Of a DNA stretch of 64,000 nt, positions 51,513 through 60,412 are shown one piece after another. Under the pieces are notes generated by a model. That model was not told the DNA's origin and searched no databases. It saw nothing but the letters and a program-made list of their open reading frames with translations. The stretch is taken from NCBI RefSeq assembly GCF_002286975.1, contig NZ_NSKB01000006.1, forward strand, positions 424,401 to 488,400, given 5' to 3'. Source of the stretch: Halomonas salipaludis (GTDB taxonomy: Bacteria; Pseudomonadota; Gammaproteobacteria; Pseudomonadales; Halomonadaceae). Position numbers and translations under genes: made by a program. Numbering within the stretch: the first letter of the stretch is position 1; each line of letters opens with the position of its first letter.

Positions 51513-53318
51513 TCAACGTCGCCGTTCGGCGCTCGCTGGCTGGTCCATGCCCGGCGTCGACTGACCGAACTGCAGCTCGGCGAGCTGACGGTAGAGCGGG
51601 CTGCTGGCGAGCAGTTCGTGATGACGCCCGGCGGCCAGCAGCCGTCCGTCGTTCATCACCAGCAGGCGATCGGCGGAAACCACCGTGGCCAGCCGGTGGG
51701 CAATGACCAGGCTGGTGCGACCCACCATCAGTGCGTCCAGCGCCTGTTGGACCAGCCGTTCGCTCTCGGCATCCAGGGCGCTGGTGGCCTCGTCCAGCAA
51801 CAGCACGCGGGGGTTCTTGAGCAGCGCGCGGGCAATCGCCAGGCGCTGGCGCTGGCCGCCGGAAAGCTGTACCCCGCCGGGCCCCAGCGGCGTATCGAAC
51901 CCCTGCGGCAGCGCCTCGATGAAGGCCAGCGCATTAGCATCGCGAGCCGCCTCGCGTAGCGCCGCATAGGAGGCATTGGCCTGTCCATAGCGCAGGTTGT
52001 CGGCCACGCTGCCACTGAACAGCACGGGTTCCTGAGAAACCAGCCCCAACTGGCTGCGCAGGGCCTGTAGGTCCAGCCGGGCGAGGTCGATCCCGTCCAG
52101 CGTCAGGTAGCCGTTGTCGGGATCATGGAAACGCAGCAGCATGGCCAGCAGGGTGCTCTTGCCGGCGCCCGAGGGGCCGACCAGTGCCACTCGCTCGCCG
52201 GCGGCAATGTTCAGCGTGACATTATCCAGGGCGGGAATGTTACGTCCCGGGTAGCAGAAGCTCACGCCATGCAAATCGATATCGCCACGCAGCGGGTCGG
52301 GCAGTGGCGTGGGGGCTGTCGGCGAATGAATGGTGGGCTGGGTATCCAGCAACTCGAGCAGCCGTTCGGCCGCGCCGGCCGCGCGCTGGACGTCGCCGGC
52401 GACTTCCGCAAGCGTTGCCACGGCGCCGGCGGCCAATACGGCGTAGAACACGAACGCCGATAGCTCACCGGGACTCAGGGTGCCGGCCAGTACCGCCTGG
52501 CCACCCTGCCACAGCATGATCCCCACGGCGGCAAACACCGCCAGCATGGCGATGGCGGTGAGCCAGGCCCGCTGACGGGTGCGTACCAGCGCCGTGTCGA
52601 AGGCGTCCTCGACGCGTTGAGCGTAGGCGTGGCGGTCCACGTCCTGGTGATTGAAGGCCTGCAGGGTACGAATGCCGCCCAGCGCCTCGCCGGCGTAGCG
52701 GCCCAGTTCGGCGACACGGTCCTGGCTCGACCGCGACAGGCGGCGTACCCGCCGGCCGAACCAGAGGATCGGCAGCAGCGTGGCAGGGATGCCGAGCAGT
52801 GCCAGTGCAGACAGCCAGGGTTGCGTGATCAGCATCAGCACCACGGCGCCGACCAGCATCACCGCGTTGCGCAGCGCCATCGAAACCGACGAGCCAAACA
52901 GGCTCTGCAGTACGCTGGTATCAGCGGTCAAGCGCGAGGTGATTTCGCCGGCGCCATGATCGCCGCGCTCGGCGCTCTCGAAGAAGCCGGGCTCCAGGGT
53001 CAGTAGATGGTCAAAGACTTGCCGTCGAAGGTCGGCGGCGAGCCTCTCGCCGATCCAGGTCACCAGGTAGTAGCGCAGCGCCGAGGCGGCGGCCAGCACC
53101 GTGACCACCGCCAACAGCAGCGTCAGGACACGGTTCAGGCTGGCGGCGTCGGACGCCATGAAACCCTGGTCGATCACCAGCCGCAGCCCTTGTCCCAGCA
53201 TCAGTACGCTGCCCGACGCCAGCAGCAGGGTCAGCGCGGCCAGCGCCAGTCGGCCGCGATACGGACGCAGCAGGGTAAGCAGCCGCAGCAGGGTGCGAGG
53301 ATCGGGAGCAGGCGTCAT
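51513..53318 (-). CDS. ABC exporter (half-transporter with fused ATPase)
   Basis: The 601-residue protein has a six-helix membrane domain (about 20-310) and a C-terminal ATPase. Walker A is VGPSGAGKST, the Q-loop lies in GLVSQEPVLF, the signature is LSGGQRQRLAIARA, Walker B is VLLLDEATSALD, and the switch His is in IAHRLATV. It acts as a dimer of the MsbA/multidrug or lipid exporter class. The export substrate is unknown. The frame extends to 53594, but it overlaps the ABM gene; I use the ATG at 53318. Confidence 0.9.
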   Translation of the reverse strand: MTPAPDPRTLLRLLTLLRPYRGRLALAALTLLLASGSVLMLGQGLRLVIDQGFMASDAASLNRVLTLLLAVVTVLAAASALRYYLVTWIGERLAADLRRQVFDHLLTLEPGFFESAERGDHGAGEITSRLTADTSVLQSLFGSSVSMALRNAVMLVGAVVLMLITQPWLSALALLGIPATLLPILWFGRRVRRLSRSSQDRVAELGRYAGEALGGIRTLQAFNHQDVDRHAYAQRVEDAFDTALVRTRQRAWLTAIAMLAVFAAVGIMLWQGGQAVLAGTLSPGELSAFVFYAVLAAGAVATLAEVAGDVQRAAGAAERLLELLDTQPTIHSPTAPTPLPDPLRGDIDLHGVSFCYPGRNIPALDNVTLNIAAGERVALVGPSGAGKSTLLAMLLRFHDPDNGYLTLDGIDLARLDLQALRSQLGLVSQEPVLFSGSVADNLRYGQANASYAALREAARDANALAFIEALPQGFDTPLGPGGVQLSGGQRQRLAIARALLKNPRVLLLDEATSALDAESERLVQQALDALMVGRTSLVIAHRLATVVSADRLLVMNDGRLLAAGRHHELLASSPLYRQLAELQFGQSTPGMDQPASAERRR

Positions 53319-53346
53319 GATGTCGCTGGCCGGGAAATGCCTGGGT

Positions 53347-53694
53347 TCAAAGCTTGGGCGCGTCGTAGGTGAGCGGCTCATCGCTGTATACGCAGACATT
53401 GGCATCTTCGATATCACCGTCCTCGGCGTCGAGGTGAGTAGCGAAGAAGTCACGAATCTCGCGGCGTTGGCAGTGTGCCTCGAAGGCGGCGCGGTTGGCC
53501 CAGATCTCATGGAAGACGATGGGATAGCTGGAGCCCTGCGCGAACGGATTATCGATATGGCGGGTAACCGTGTACAGCAGACAGGCGTCTTCACGGTGGG
53601 CGTTCGGCTCGAGTGCCTGAAGCGCTTTGAAGAGCGCCTCTTCCTTGCCTGGCTTGGGTTTGAAGCTGGCGGTGCAGTAGATCTTCGCGCTCAT
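53347..53694 (-). CDS. Antibiotic biosynthesis monooxygenase (ABM)-domain protein
   Basis: The 115-residue protein has the ferredoxin-like ABM fold: KIYCTASFKPKPGKEEALFKALQAL, then DACLLYTVTRHIDNP, then FHEIWANRAAFEAH. Such small dimers include quinol monooxygenases (YgiN) and many enzymes of unknown role. It precedes the ABC exporter by 28 bases and may be co-transcribed. The catalytic role is uncertain. Confidence 0.82.
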   Translation of the reverse strand: MSAKIYCTASFKPKPGKEEALFKALQALEPNAHREDACLLYTVTRHIDNPFAQGSSYPIVFHEIWANRAAFEAHCQRREIRDFFATHLDAEDGDIEDANVCVYSDEPLTYDAPKL

Positions 53695-53768
53695 GGCGGC
53701 TCCGGGTAAGGCGGTTTGACCCGCGACGATACCATTGCCGCGCTGAGTTGCGAAATTGGCTGCAGCGT

Positions 53769-54992
53769 TCAGGCCTCTACGGCAGTCAGCGTGCCCGGCG
53801 GGGCGACGACCACCTGGTTGCGGCCGCGGGCCTTGCCGGCGTAGAGCGCCTGGTCGGCGCGCTGCAGGGCGCCGTCCAGCGTCGTTTCGTCGGCGTACAA
53901 CAGGCTGATGCCCAGCGTAACCGATAGCGCCGGCGGTGCCGGCTCGATGCTCAGTGCGATGTCGCTGACCTGCTGGCGCAGCCGCTCGGCGATGGTAATG
54001 GCGGTGTTCAGCGTCGCATCGGGCAGCGCGACGATGAACTCCTCGCCGCCATAGCGGCCGATGATGTCGGTATCGCGCAGCGCTGCCTGGCAGCAGCTGG
54101 CCACCGCGATCAGCGCCTGGTCGCCGATGCGGTGGCCGTAGCTGTCGTTGAGCTGCTTGAAGTGGTCGATATCGATCATGAACAGTGCCAGCGGTGTGCC
54201 ATTGCGACAGGCACGGCACAGTTCGCGTTCGGCCAGCTCGAAGAAGCGGCGACGATTGTACAGCCCGGTAAGGTGATCGGTACTGGCGCTATGGCGCAGC
54301 TGACGCTCGAGCTGGCAGCGCTCTTCGATTTCTGCCTGCAGCCGGCGATTGGTGTCGCGCTCCTCCTGCAGCGACAGATACTGTAGACGCTGCAGCCGAT
54401 TGAGGCGCAGCTGGGTGATGCCGCCGACCAGGTTGACGACGCCTAGCAGCAGCAGGTTGCTGGTCAGCACGCCTACCGGTGCCGGCATCCACAGCAGCAC
54501 CGCAGCGGTGAAACCGGCGATCAGATAGGCGTTCCACGCCAGCGTCCACGGCAGGCGGTTGGGGACCAGCAGATAGAGTGCCATGCTGACCACGAGCACC
54601 GATGTCAGATGGGTGCTGAAGCCATTCGAGCGTAGCGGAATGGTCAACAAGAGCCCGCTGATGGTAATCAGGCAGAGCAGATTGATAGGCAGGCGTCGAT
54701 GCGCCAGGCGCGGCTGGCGACGCAGCGCAATCGCCAGTAGGATGCAGCTCGTGGCCACCGTGAATCGCATCAGCAGCAGCCAGGCGAAGGCACGGCCGGT
54801 GCCTACCTGAGCATGGTCGGCGAAGCCGAACAGCAGGAACAGTGCCGCTGCCAGCAGGGCGGCATGCTGCATCTGACAGGCATCATGAGCGAGCGTGGAA
54901 CGACGATAGCGAGACTCAAGCGCAGGGTCATCGAATTCGGCCCACGGTGTGAACTTCGCCACCGACGGTAGCGTGGATTGGCTGACCGGCAT
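53769..54992 (-). CDS. Diguanylate cyclase (membrane, GGDEF)
   Basis: The 407-residue protein has about six membrane helices (residues 40-200), a coiled-coil linker (about 205-240) and a GGDEF domain. The active site is intact, RYGGEEFIVALP. An inhibitory RxxD site (RDTD) lies five residues upstream, so product inhibition is expected. It should make c-di-GMP in response to an unknown membrane signal. AAGGATG precedes the ATG at 54992. It may oppose the EAL protein at 33218-35275. Confidence 0.9.
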   Translation of the reverse strand: MPVSQSTLPSVAKFTPWAEFDDPALESRYRRSTLAHDACQMQHAALLAAALFLLFGFADHAQVGTGRAFAWLLLMRFTVATSCILLAIALRRQPRLAHRRLPINLLCLITISGLLLTIPLRSNGFSTHLTSVLVVSMALYLLVPNRLPWTLAWNAYLIAGFTAAVLLWMPAPVGVLTSNLLLLGVVNLVGGITQLRLNRLQRLQYLSLQEERDTNRRLQAEIEERCQLERQLRHSASTDHLTGLYNRRRFFELAERELCRACRNGTPLALFMIDIDHFKQLNDSYGHRIGDQALIAVASCCQAALRDTDIIGRYGGEEFIVALPDATLNTAITIAERLRQQVSDIALSIEPAPPALSVTLGISLLYADETTLDGALQRADQALYAGKARGRNQVVVAPPGTLTAVEA

Positions 54993-55311
54993 TACCACAT
55001 CCTTGGGCGGCCCGCCGTAGGCTGGCCTTCCCGTCCCCTTGCTGCTGTTAGTGTTATGTGATCGGCGCGGGCACAACGCTGAGTCTTGCGCTGCAGTGCG
55101 CAATAGCAAGCATGGCAGGAATTACGTCGCCCGCCACAGGGGATCGTCCAATATCCTATTTCACCTACATGCAGCGTAAGCAATCGTCTACAGAATAGGT
55201 GTGAGGCGGTGGTACCAGAAACGTCATGCCAACGGCGGTGAGGAGGGTGATTTCGATGGCTGTTCAATCCCTTAGGCCCCTAGAGCCGCTTGGCGACAAT
55301 GAGGCGATGCC
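54993..55311. other. 319-base spacer between divergent genes
   Basis: The spacer separates the diguanylate cyclase and the methyltransferase and must carry both promoters. I see no gene, terminator or clear operator. The open frames here lack a ribosome site and family similarity. Confidence 0.5.
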
Positions 55312-56586
55312 GTGACGGGCCACATCGCACTTAGCCATCGCGAGCGTTTCAAGCGGTTGAGCGCGTTGCTCGGCGCCTGGCAGTCGCTGTGGCAGTCAGC
55401 GCCGTTTCACCAGCGCATGCCCGGCTGGGCGGCAGCGTATCCAGCCTTGTACGATGCGGCCAGGGCACTGGACGCCGATACCCTGGCGGGTTTGCATGAG
55501 GATGATCCTTATGCATCGCCGGCGGGCAGTATGGCGCATCCACTGGCCGAGCATCTGCCGCTGGAAAGGCTTGCCCATCTGTGCGCAGTACCTTCGCTAG
55601 CGACCGAGCGGGCTTCGTTGCCGGCGGCCTGGGCAACCCATGTCGGTGGCCGCAAATGGCGGCAGATCGAGGCCTTTGCGCCCCATGTACCGCTCGGGCC
55701 TGAGGCCCGCCTGGTGGAGTGGTGTGCCGGCAAAGGGCACCTGGCGCGTGCCTTGAGCCGCCTGCATCAGCAGCCGGTAACGGCCCTCGAGTGGCAGCCG
55801 ACGCTGTGTCGAGAGGGGCAGCAGCTAGCCGCTCGCCAGGGAGCACGGGTCACCATGCTCGAGCAGGACGTGATGGCCGCTACGGCGGCCGATAGGCTGA
55901 CGGCCTCGAGCCAGGTAGTGGCGCTGCACGCCTGCGGTGATCTGCACGTGCGGCTGCTCGAGTTGGCTGCCGACTGCGGTGCCGGGGTAAGCCTGGCGCC
56001 ATGCTGCTACCAGCGCACCGCCGCAGCGCGCTATCGACCGCTGTCGGCGACCGGACGTGCCCTGGCCGCGCGGGATGCACTGGCCCTCGAGCGCGACACC
56101 CTGGCCCTGGCGGTACAGGAAACCGTGACTGCCCCACGGCAGGTGCGCCGCCAGCGCCGCCGCAATGGCGCCTGGCGCTTGGCCTTCGACCTGCTGCAGC
56201 GCGAGCTGCGCGGCATTGACAGCTACCTGCCGGTGCCCAGCCTGGCCTACGGGCGCATGCCACCGACCCTGGCCGAGTTCTGCGCCTGGGCCGCCGAGTG
56301 CAAGGGCCTGGTGCTGCCGTCGCGGATCGACTGGGCGGATCTCGAGGCGCGCGGTTGGCAGCGTCTGGACGAGGTCGAGCGGCTCGAGGTGGTGCGCCAG
56401 CTGTTTCGTCGGCCGCTGGAACTGTGGCTGGTGCTCGACCGCGTGCTGATGCTCGAGGAGGCGGGTTATACGGTCACGCTGGCGACCTTCTGCGCGCGGC
56501 AGCTGACACCACGAAATCTGCTGATTCAGGCGGCTTGCGACGCTCGGCACGACCACTCATCCGAGGTATCACATGACGCACTCTGA
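55312..56586 (+). CDS. SAM-dependent methyltransferase-domain protein
   Basis: The 424-residue protein has a Rossmann methyltransferase core near residues 120-260. Its SAM-binding motif is RLVEWCAGKGHLARAL, followed by VTALEWQP and VVALHACGDLHVRLLELA with LAPCCYQR. The HACGD/PCCY pattern is of the Methyltransf_32 type, whose members modify RNA or unknown substrates. I use the GTG at 55312, as no suitable ATG lies upstream in frame. The ydbS-like gene overlaps its end by 14 bases. Confidence 0.75.
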   Translation: MTGHIALSHRERFKRLSALLGAWQSLWQSAPFHQRMPGWAAAYPALYDAARALDADTLAGLHEDDPYASPAGSMAHPLAEHLPLERLAHLCAVPSLATERASLPAAWATHVGGRKWRQIEAFAPHVPLGPEARLVEWCAGKGHLARALSRLHQQPVTALEWQPTLCREGQQLAARQGARVTMLEQDVMAATAADRLTASSQVVALHACGDLHVRLLELAADCGAGVSLAPCCYQRTAAARYRPLSATGRALAARDALALERDTLALAVQETVTAPRQVRRQRRRNGAWRLAFDLLQRELRGIDSYLPVPSLAYGRMPPTLAEFCAWAAECKGLVLPSRIDWADLEARGWQRLDEVERLEVVRQLFRRPLELWLVLDRVLMLEEAGYTVTLATFCARQLTPRNLLIQAACDARHDHSSEVSHDAL

Positions 56587-57100
56587 TCCGCCAGTTGGCG
56601 CTGAGCCACGCCAGGGGCTCGGTGAGTCGCCGCTGCTGCCGCTGTCGCCGCGTCTGGCACCCTGCCTGGCGCTGCACACGGCGGCCGGCTGGCTGGTCGT
56701 GGTGCTGGCGGTGGCGTGGATGCCGCTGGGCGATTCGCCGCTGCTGGCCTGGCGCGCCTGGCTGGTGGCCGGCGTTGCGGGCTGCGCTGCACTGGGCGTG
56801 GGCTTGGCGTGGTGCGAGGCGCGGCGGCGCGGCTATGCGCTGCGTGAGCATGACATCGTTCAGCGCCGCGGGCTGTTGGTGCAGCGCCTGCAGGCGTTGC
56901 CGCTGGTGCGGCTGCAACATATCGAGACGCGCAGCAATCCGCTGGAGCGCTGTTTTGGCTTGGTGCGGCTGGCTTGCTTCACCGCCGGGGGGCGCGGTGC
57001 CGACCTGCTGATCGAGGGGCTGCCCGCGGCCCAGGCCGAGCTGCTCAAGCAGCAGCTGTTGGATCGCCTGAGCGGCGCTTCGCGCGAGTCGTCGGCGTGA
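56573..57100 (+). CDS. YdbS-like bPH_2 membrane protein
   Basis: The 175-residue protein has two membrane helices (about 33-85) and a bacterial PH domain (GYALREHDIVQRRGLLVQRLQALPLVRLQHIE, about 90-160). YdbS/YdbT pairs are found widely; related proteins protect cells from bacteriocins. It overlaps both neighbours, so the three genes are one operon. The role is not defined. Confidence 0.82.
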   Translation: MTHSDPPVGAEPRQGLGESPLLPLSPRLAPCLALHTAAGWLVVVLAVAWMPLGDSPLLAWRAWLVAGVAGCAALGVGLAWCEARRRGYALREHDIVQRRGLLVQRLQALPLVRLQHIETRSNPLERCFGLVRLACFTAGGRGADLLIEGLPAAQAELLKQQLLDRLSGASRESSA

Positions 57101-58554
57101 GCGACCCGCTCGCCGAGTGGCAGCGGCTGTCGCCGTGGGCGATGGTCTCGCTGCTGCTGACCCAGGCGGCCGAGCAGGGGCGTCAGCACCTGCCGCTGCT
57201 ACTCGGCGCCGGTGCTGGTCTGACGCTGCTCGATGCCGTCGGCTGGCGCGAGCTGCTGCTGGCCGGCGGCGGGGCGCTGTGCCTGGCGCTGCTGCTGGCC
57301 TGGCGCTATTACCGGCGTTTTCGGTTTCGGCTCGAAGACGATGTGCTGGTGATCCACAGCGGCCTCTTCGAGCAGCGCGAGTACAAGCTGGCGGCGCACC
57401 ACGTGCAGCAGATCGCCACGCGTCAGCCGCTGCATATGCGGCCGTTCGGCGTGGTCGAGTGGCAGGTGGTGCCGCTGGCCGGCGATGCCTCGCGAATAAC
57501 CCTGCCGGGGATTCGCCAGGCTATCGCCGAGGCGCTCAGCGAGCGCCTGTCGCCCTTCGCCTTGACGCCGCAAGCTGCAGCACCTGCCCACTACATACTC
57601 ACCGCCAAGGGCCTGCTGCTGCACGGCCTGACCAGCCGTTCGGTGATGGTCGCCGCGGCCATGCTGTCGCCGCTGATCCGCCCCCTGGAGCGCTGGTTGC
57701 ACGATATCGCGCCGTCTCTGGCATGGCGTGACTGGCTGCCGACCACGCCGCTGCTGCTCGCCGCCCTGGCCTTGCTGGTCGTACTGGCCGTCGTGCTGCT
57801 GCTGTCGGTGATGGCCGCTGTGTGGCGCTTCTTCGGCTACCGCCTGGTCGAGCACGGCGGACGCCAGATCCAGACCAGCGGCCTGCTGCAGCGCCAGCGC
57901 CAGAGTCTCACCCTATCGCGCCTGCAGGTGGTCGAATGGGTCGAGACCGGCCCCGGGCGCCTGCTTGGCTGCGGCTATCTGGTTTGCCACCAGTTCGGCG
58001 GTACCGGCGACGAGGGGCGCCGCTTCCTGGTGCCGGGGATCACCGGCGGCGAACAGCGGCGTCTGCTGGCCACCCTGTGGCCGGGGCTGACCTGGCCCGT
58101 CGAGCTGATCCGCGTCTCACGCCACTATCGTCGAGTGCTGCTGCTGCGAGGGGGATTGCTGGGCGGGCTGCTGCTGGCCGGCAGTGCCGCACTGCTGGAC
58201 GCGACGCTGCCCGGCTGGCAGTGGCTGCTGCTGGCTGCCGCGGTGGTGGCGCTGGTGGTGCTGGGGGCCTGGCGCCGCTGGCATTGCCAGGGCTGGGCGC
58301 GCAGCGGCGACTACCTGTGGGTGCGTCACGGCCTGTTCGGCCTGCGCACCCATGTGTTCGCGCTGCACAAGGCGATCACAGTGGACGTGCGCCAGAGCTG
58401 GTTCCAGCGCCGCCGTGGGCTTGCCACACTGCATCTGCACCTCGCCCACGGGCGGGTAGTCTTGCCGTTTATCGAGCATGCCACGGCCCTGGCACTGGCC
58501 GATGAGTTGCTGACGGCCTGCGCCTCGGACTCAGTCGTCGAACCGCCAGACTAG
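57097..58554 (+). CDS. YdbT-like protein with three bPH_2 domains
   Basis: The 485-residue protein has paired membrane helices near residues 25-70, 185-245 and 350-395. Each is followed by a PH-like domain: FRLEDDVLVIHSGLFEQREYKLAAHHVQQI, YRLVEHGGRQIQTSGLLQRQRQSLTLSRLQVVE, and YLWVRHGLFGLRTHVFALHKA. The GTG start overlaps the ydbS stop (GTGA). It forms a complex with YdbS by analogy. Its 3' end overlaps the convergent peptidase by 24 bases. Confidence 0.83.
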   Translation: MSDPLAEWQRLSPWAMVSLLLTQAAEQGRQHLPLLLGAGAGLTLLDAVGWRELLLAGGGALCLALLLAWRYYRRFRFRLEDDVLVIHSGLFEQREYKLAAHHVQQIATRQPLHMRPFGVVEWQVVPLAGDASRITLPGIRQAIAEALSERLSPFALTPQAAAPAHYILTAKGLLLHGLTSRSVMVAAAMLSPLIRPLERWLHDIAPSLAWRDWLPTTPLLLAALALLVVLAVVLLLSVMAAVWRFFGYRLVEHGGRQIQTSGLLQRQRQSLTLSRLQVVEWVETGPGRLLGCGYLVCHQFGGTGDEGRRFLVPGITGGEQRRLLATLWPGLTWPVELIRVSRHYRRVLLLRGGLLGGLLLAGSAALLDATLPGWQWLLLAAAVVALVVLGAWRRWHCQGWARSGDYLWVRHGLFGLRTHVFALHKAITVDVRQSWFQRRRGLATLHLHLAHGRVVLPFIEHATALALADELLTACASDSVVEPPD

Positions 58555-60408
58555 GGAGCGCTCGCGGGGCCAGCGTCCGTTGTCGAGTGTGGCGCCGTCG
58601 GCGTCCTGGACCACGTAGCTGTGTTGCCCCTGGTGGCGCAGTGCTGCGGCCAATTGGCCCAGGCCACGGGGACTATCGGCACTGAGTATCACCAGTGGCC
58701 GTTCGGGGTGGTGCCACATGCGTGCTGCGCTGCGCTGGCCGACCTCGGGCGGCACGCTGACGGCCCGTTCATCGAGCCAGTCGTGGACATCGTCACTCAG
58801 CCCCACCAGCAGCGTTAACGGTGTCGCGTCATGCTGGTGTGCCACCCCCGGCCGTTGGCCCAGCAATTGCAGGGCCAGCGACTCGCTGCCCGGGCTTGCC
58901 GCCAGTACCTCGACATCGCCTGCCAGCAGCAGCGCGCGCAGGGTGGCCGGCGGGGCGTCGAGTTCACGCAGCACATCCAGGTGCGGATCGATCTGCAGCG
59001 CCAGCGGGCGCTCGGCGAGGTCGATTCGTATCCGCTTGCGGGGTGCCTCCAGGCTGATGCTGCGGTGTACCTCTGCGTCTCGGGTGGCAATGACAAGTGG
59101 CAACTTCAGCGGCCAGGTGGCGCCGTCAGCCTCTTGGCGCAGCGTGACCTCGAGGCGCCAGCGATCATCCCGCGGTGTGCGCTGAACATCCTCGAGGACG
59201 ATGCGTGGGCGACCCGGCTGACGCAGCCAGGCAGAGAAGAAGTCATCCAGAGAGGTGCCGGCGGCCGCCTCGAAGGCGGCCTGCAGGTCGTCCCAGCCGG
59301 CGCTGTGGAACATGTGTGTGTCGGCCAGCTCGCGCAAGGCGCGGTCGAAGGCGTCGTCGCCAATCCGCTGGCGCAGCATGTGCAGCACCATGGCGCCGTG
59401 CTGATAGCCGATCAGCCGTGCGGCGGGGTCGCGATCGCCGCGAAAGGCGATCAGCGGACGTTCGCCGGCGGCGGGCAGGGTGGCGAGGTCGGTCAGCCAG
59501 CGGCTGCGGGTGTCGTAGGTGTCGCCGCGCAGCTCATCCAGGTGATAGTCGGCCAGGTAGGTGGTCAGCGCTTCCGACCAGTTGCCGGCGCCACGCTCGA
59601 GGCGCACCCCGGTTCCCCACCATGCGTGCATCAGCTCATGGGCCAGCGAGGTATGGGGGATGAAGGGTAGCGGGATGACCCGCTCGCCGAGCAGTGTAAA
59701 GCCCGGGAAGGCCAGGCCCACCGGCGCTGGGGTGGCGGCAATGGTAAAGCTGGCGAAGGGGTAGTCGCCCAGGCGCGCTTCGAACAGTGACAAGTGGTTG
59801 GCGGCGTGATGCAGGTAGGTATCGGCGAAGGCGTCGTCCAGGGCGCTGGGAAACAGGGTGCGCAGGCGTACGTCGCCGACGGTGTGCTCACGCAGCTGCC
59901 AGGGGCCGGCAGCGACCTCGATGCTGTCGCTGCGCGGATGCTGGTAGTGCTCGCGGGTGGCATCGGCGTCGCTGTCGTCGCTCACCAGCGAGCCGCTGGC
60001 CACGCCGCGCTGCTCTGGCGGCAGTTCGAGCGTCAGCGACAGCGAGAAGGGCGCGTCGAGCAGTGACGGATACCAGCCAGCGTTGGCGGGGAGAAAACTG
60101 CCGGCCTCCTCCAGGCGCAGCCCGCGCTGTTGTGCTGCGGGGGAGAGTTGGCCCTGCCAGTGAATGATGCGGTGCTGGCCGTCATGCTCATCGAGGGTGA
60201 TCTCGAGCCCGGCAAGCAGCGCGACCTCGCCGGACGCGGGGGCCGGGCTGAGTTCGAGTTCGCCGCGCAGGCTCGCGCTGGCGGGGTCGAGCCACAGTCG
60301 CATGCTCTTGTGTGGCAGGTCCTCAGCGCTAGCGCCGAGGCTGCACAGCATGCCCAGGCCTCCCAGCAGGGCGCCGTACCAGTGGGCTTGGAACCGGTGG
60401 TGCGACAT
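58531..60408 (-). CDS. M1-like (gluzincin) metallopeptidase, secreted
   Basis: The 625-residue protein has a signal peptide (about 1-28, ending ASA). The zinc motif HELMHAWWG is followed by Glu in NWSEALTTYLADYH, giving HExxH-x17-E; M1 enzymes normally have x18. A C-terminal beta-rich domain follows. The M1 GxMEN exopeptidase motif is replaced by FPGFTLL, so it may not be an aminopeptidase. It begins four bases after the ChaN/PDZ gene and is probably co-transcribed. Confidence 0.8.
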   Translation of the reverse strand: MSHHRFQAHWYGALLGGLGMLCSLGASAEDLPHKSMRLWLDPASASLRGELELSPAPASGEVALLAGLEITLDEHDGQHRIIHWQGQLSPAAQQRGLRLEEAGSFLPANAGWYPSLLDAPFSLSLTLELPPEQRGVASGSLVSDDSDADATREHYQHPRSDSIEVAAGPWQLREHTVGDVRLRTLFPSALDDAFADTYLHHAANHLSLFEARLGDYPFASFTIAATPAPVGLAFPGFTLLGERVIPLPFIPHTSLAHELMHAWWGTGVRLERGAGNWSEALTTYLADYHLDELRGDTYDTRSRWLTDLATLPAAGERPLIAFRGDRDPAARLIGYQHGAMVLHMLRQRIGDDAFDRALRELADTHMFHSAGWDDLQAAFEAAAGTSLDDFFSAWLRQPGRPRIVLEDVQRTPRDDRWRLEVTLRQEADGATWPLKLPLVIATRDAEVHRSISLEAPRKRIRIDLAERPLALQIDPHLDVLRELDAPPATLRALLLAGDVEVLAASPGSESLALQLLGQRPGVAHQHDATPLTLLVGLSDDVHDWLDERAVSVPPEVGQRSAARMWHHPERPLVILSADSPRGLGQLAAALRHQGQHSYVVQDADGATLDNGRWPRERSLVWRFDD

Positions 60409-60412
60409 GGGC

